From Actinomycetota bacterium (GTDB taxonomy: Bacteria > Actinomycetota > CADDZG01 > JAHWKV01 > JAOPZY01), in NCBI GenBank assembly GCA_035765775.1, contig DASTWV010000043.1, positions 62,001 to 126,000 of the forward strand: DNA of 64,000 nt. Reading direction: 5' to 3'. Of this stretch, positions 62,660 to 64,000 are shown one piece after another (position 1 is the stretch's first letter; the number at the start of each line of letters is the position of its first letter). Made by a program: the position numbers and the translations under genes. The notes beneath the pieces are model-generated. The model saw only the letters and a list, made by a program, of their open reading frames with translations. It had not been told where the DNA came from and made no database searches.

Positions 62660-64000
62660 GCGGCATCGTGCGCACCCGCCGGCCCGTCGCCCGGAACAGG
62701 GCGTTGGCGATGGCGGGTGCCACAGCCAGGATGGGGGTCTCGCCCCCACCGGCTGGGGGCACGTCCCGGCGGTCGATGAGGATGGCCTCGACGTCGCCCA
62801 CGTCCGAGAACCGGGGCACCCGGTACTGGCGCAGGCTCGGGTTGCAGATCTCGCCGTCCTCGAAGGTGACCGCCTCGAACAGGGCGCCGCCCAGCCCCAT
62901 GATGGCGGCCCCCTCCACCTGGCGGGCGAGGTTCTCCGGGCTGACCACCGCCCCGGCATCGAAGGCGGTGACCAGGCGGGGCACGGTAATCGCACCCTCG
63001 CCGGTGACGGCGATCTGCACCGCCGTGGCCACGTAGGCACCCTTCTCCACACCGCAGGCGATCCCCACGGGACCGTCCGGCCAGCCGATGGCCTCGGCGG
63101 CGGCGGAGAGGACGGCGGTGAGCCGGGGATCGGGCAGGTGGCGCAGGCGCAGCTCGACGGGGTCGGCGCCCAGGCGGTGGGCCAGCTCGTCGATGTGCGA
63201 CTCGCGGGCGAAATGGTTGGCGGTGGCGGCCAGCGCCCGGTACGACCCCTGAGCCAGCGGCGACTGGGCGGGCTGGGAGACCAGGCGCTGGTTCGGGATG
63301 GCGTACGGGCACCCGATCCCGGGCGACCCGGCGTTGATGGTGGTGACCTCCCAGGCGGTGAGCGCGCCACCGGCGGCTGCAGTGCGGATGTCGATGACCG
63401 CCGCCGGCCGGAAATAGGACGAGGTGAACTCCTCCCGGCTGCTCCAGCGCACCTTGACCGGTCGCCCGGCAGCCCGGGCCAGGCGGGCCGCCTCGAGCGC
63501 GACGTCCGGGCGGTGCTTGCCGCCGAAGCCGGTCCCGGTGTCGGGCACGATCACCCGCACCGCCGTCTGGGGAACGCCCATCGCCTCAGCCAGGGCTTCC
63601 CGGACCGCGAAGGGGCGCTGGGTGCCCACCCAGACGGTGAGCCGGCCCCCCTCCCAGGCCGCGAGCGCCGCCCGGGTCTCCATGGGGACGTGGGCCAGGT
63701 AGGCCGTGCTGTAGGTCGCCGCCAGGGTGACGTCGGCGGTTGCCCGGGCGGCGTCCACGTCGCCGTCCTCGTGTGTGAATCCCCGGTCCCAGCCCTCGCC
63801 GGCGCTCAGGTGGGTGCGCAGGTACTCGGTGAGAGACTCGCTGACCCCACGGCCGGAGACCGAGGGCTGCCGGTCCCAGCTGGCCCGCAGCCCGTCCAGC
63901 GCCCGCCGCGCGGCCAGCCGGTCGGGGGCCGCCACCGCCACGAAGCCGTCCTCGTGCACGGCGACGACGCCGTTCATGGCATCCACGGCCGCCAGATCGA
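62652..64000 (-). CDS. Molybdopterin-binding large subunit of a xanthine-dehydrogenase-family hydroxylase, 5' end cut by window
   Basis: The visible 449 codons belong to the molybdenum-cofactor subunit of the XDH/aldehyde/isoquinoline oxidoreductase family. Features: HVPMETRAALAAWEGGRL, GTQRPFAVREALAEAMG, the family motif GTGFGGKHRPDVALEAARLA, QGSYRALAATANHFARESHI, GVEKGAYVATAVQIAV and QVEGAAIMGLGGALFEAV. It most resembles the IorB-like large subunits. The frame is open at the right edge. Small [2Fe-2S] and FAD subunits are not in the window. The XdhC-like factors at 5.6-6.7 kb could serve it, but this is inference. Confidence 0.9.
   Translation of the reverse strand, partial: DLAAVDAMNGVVAVHEDGFVAVAAPDRLAARRALDGLRASWDRQPSVSGRGVSESLTEYLRTHLSAGEGWDRGFTHEDGDVDAARATADVTLAATYSTAYLAHVPMETRAALAAWEGGRLTVWVGTQRPFAVREALAEAMGVPQTAVRVIVPDTGTGFGGKHRPDVALEAARLARAAGRPVKVRWSSREEFTSSYFRPAAVIDIRTAAAGGALTAWEVTTINAGSPGIGCPYAIPNQRLVSQPAQSPLAQGSYRALAATANHFARESHIDELAHRLGADPVELRLRHLPDPRLTAVLSAAAEAIGWPDGPVGIACGVEKGAYVATAVQIAVTGEGAITVPRLVTAFDAGAVVSPENLARQVEGAAIMGLGGALFEAVTFEDGEICNPSLRQYRVPRFSDVGDVEAILIDRRDVPPAGGGETPILAVAPAIANALFRATGRRVRTMPLA

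Overview
This is a continuous, gene-dense, very GC-rich (clearly well above 60% by eye) bacterial chromosomal window. Several features point to an actinobacterium, probably an uncultivated lineage. They are a single-chain 2-oxoglutarate decarboxylase of the mycobacterial Kgd type, a deazaflavin (F420)-type nitroreductase, a large ATP-binding LuxR (LAL) regulator, a SARP/BTAD regulator, many GTG starts, and many 4-nt ATGA/GTGA gene overlaps. The class is not resolved. A red-type RuBisCO with CbbX, phosphoribulokinase, epimerase and transketolase indicates a capacity for Calvin-cycle CO2 fixation.

Layout. 1-6.7 kb (minus): kgd (cut by the window edge), an HtrA protease coupled to a phosphatase-family gene, and two XdhC/CoxI maturation factors with a HIT protein. 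6.9-14.2 kb: thioredoxin, a membrane protein, YceI, a GAF histidine kinase/LuxR response regulator pair, a CBS protein, an inositol-monophosphatase/trans-sulfuration pair, Fur and Hsp20. 14.2-17.0 kb is scarred: a decayed tandem duplication at the 3' end of a SARP-like regulator, then a DUF1059-like gene, a broken sulfurtransferase and a cupin. 17-20 kb: LAL regulator.

20-26 kb (minus) is a metal operon: fused CbiM/CbiQ cobalt/nickel transporter, CbiO ATPase, CsoR, and a copper P-type ATPase that carries an extra membrane helix and a cupredoxin domain at its C-terminus. A CsoR-like operator lies inside the 3' end of cbiO. 26.3-36.1 kb is the carbon-fixation region: cbbX-cbbS-cbbL (minus), divergent cbbR, phosphoribulokinase (minus), and rpe-tkt (plus). 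36.2-39.2 kb: the three-gene proton-translocating transhydrogenase pntAA-pntAB-pntB, which could supply NADPH to the cycle.

39.2-46.3 kb: two related membrane proteins with a tandem-SIS protein, dienelactone hydrolase, ferrochelatase and HemE, a HAD hydrolase and a small Cys-motif protein. 46.4-48.4 kb: an ECF sigma factor coupled to a membrane-anchored beta-propeller. 48.8-54.7 kb: a 1,709-residue penicillin-binding protein with five long C-terminal repeats. Its 3' end is flanked by a less GC-rich insert bounded by about 50-bp direct repeats. 55.2-56.3 kb: a chromate-transporter pseudogene. 56.5-64 kb: LuxR response regulator, an ABC exporter operon with its own GbsR/MarR-like regulator and a palindromic operator, a coiled-coil/Gly-Met-rich protein, F420-type reductase, DUF427 protein, phosphoribosyltransferase, and the 3' part of a molybdenum hydroxylase large subunit.

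No rRNA, tRNA, CRISPR array, transposase or integrase gene was recognised. Short palindromic elements related to each other recur in non-coding gaps near 16.5, 31.7, 42.8 and 43.0 kb.
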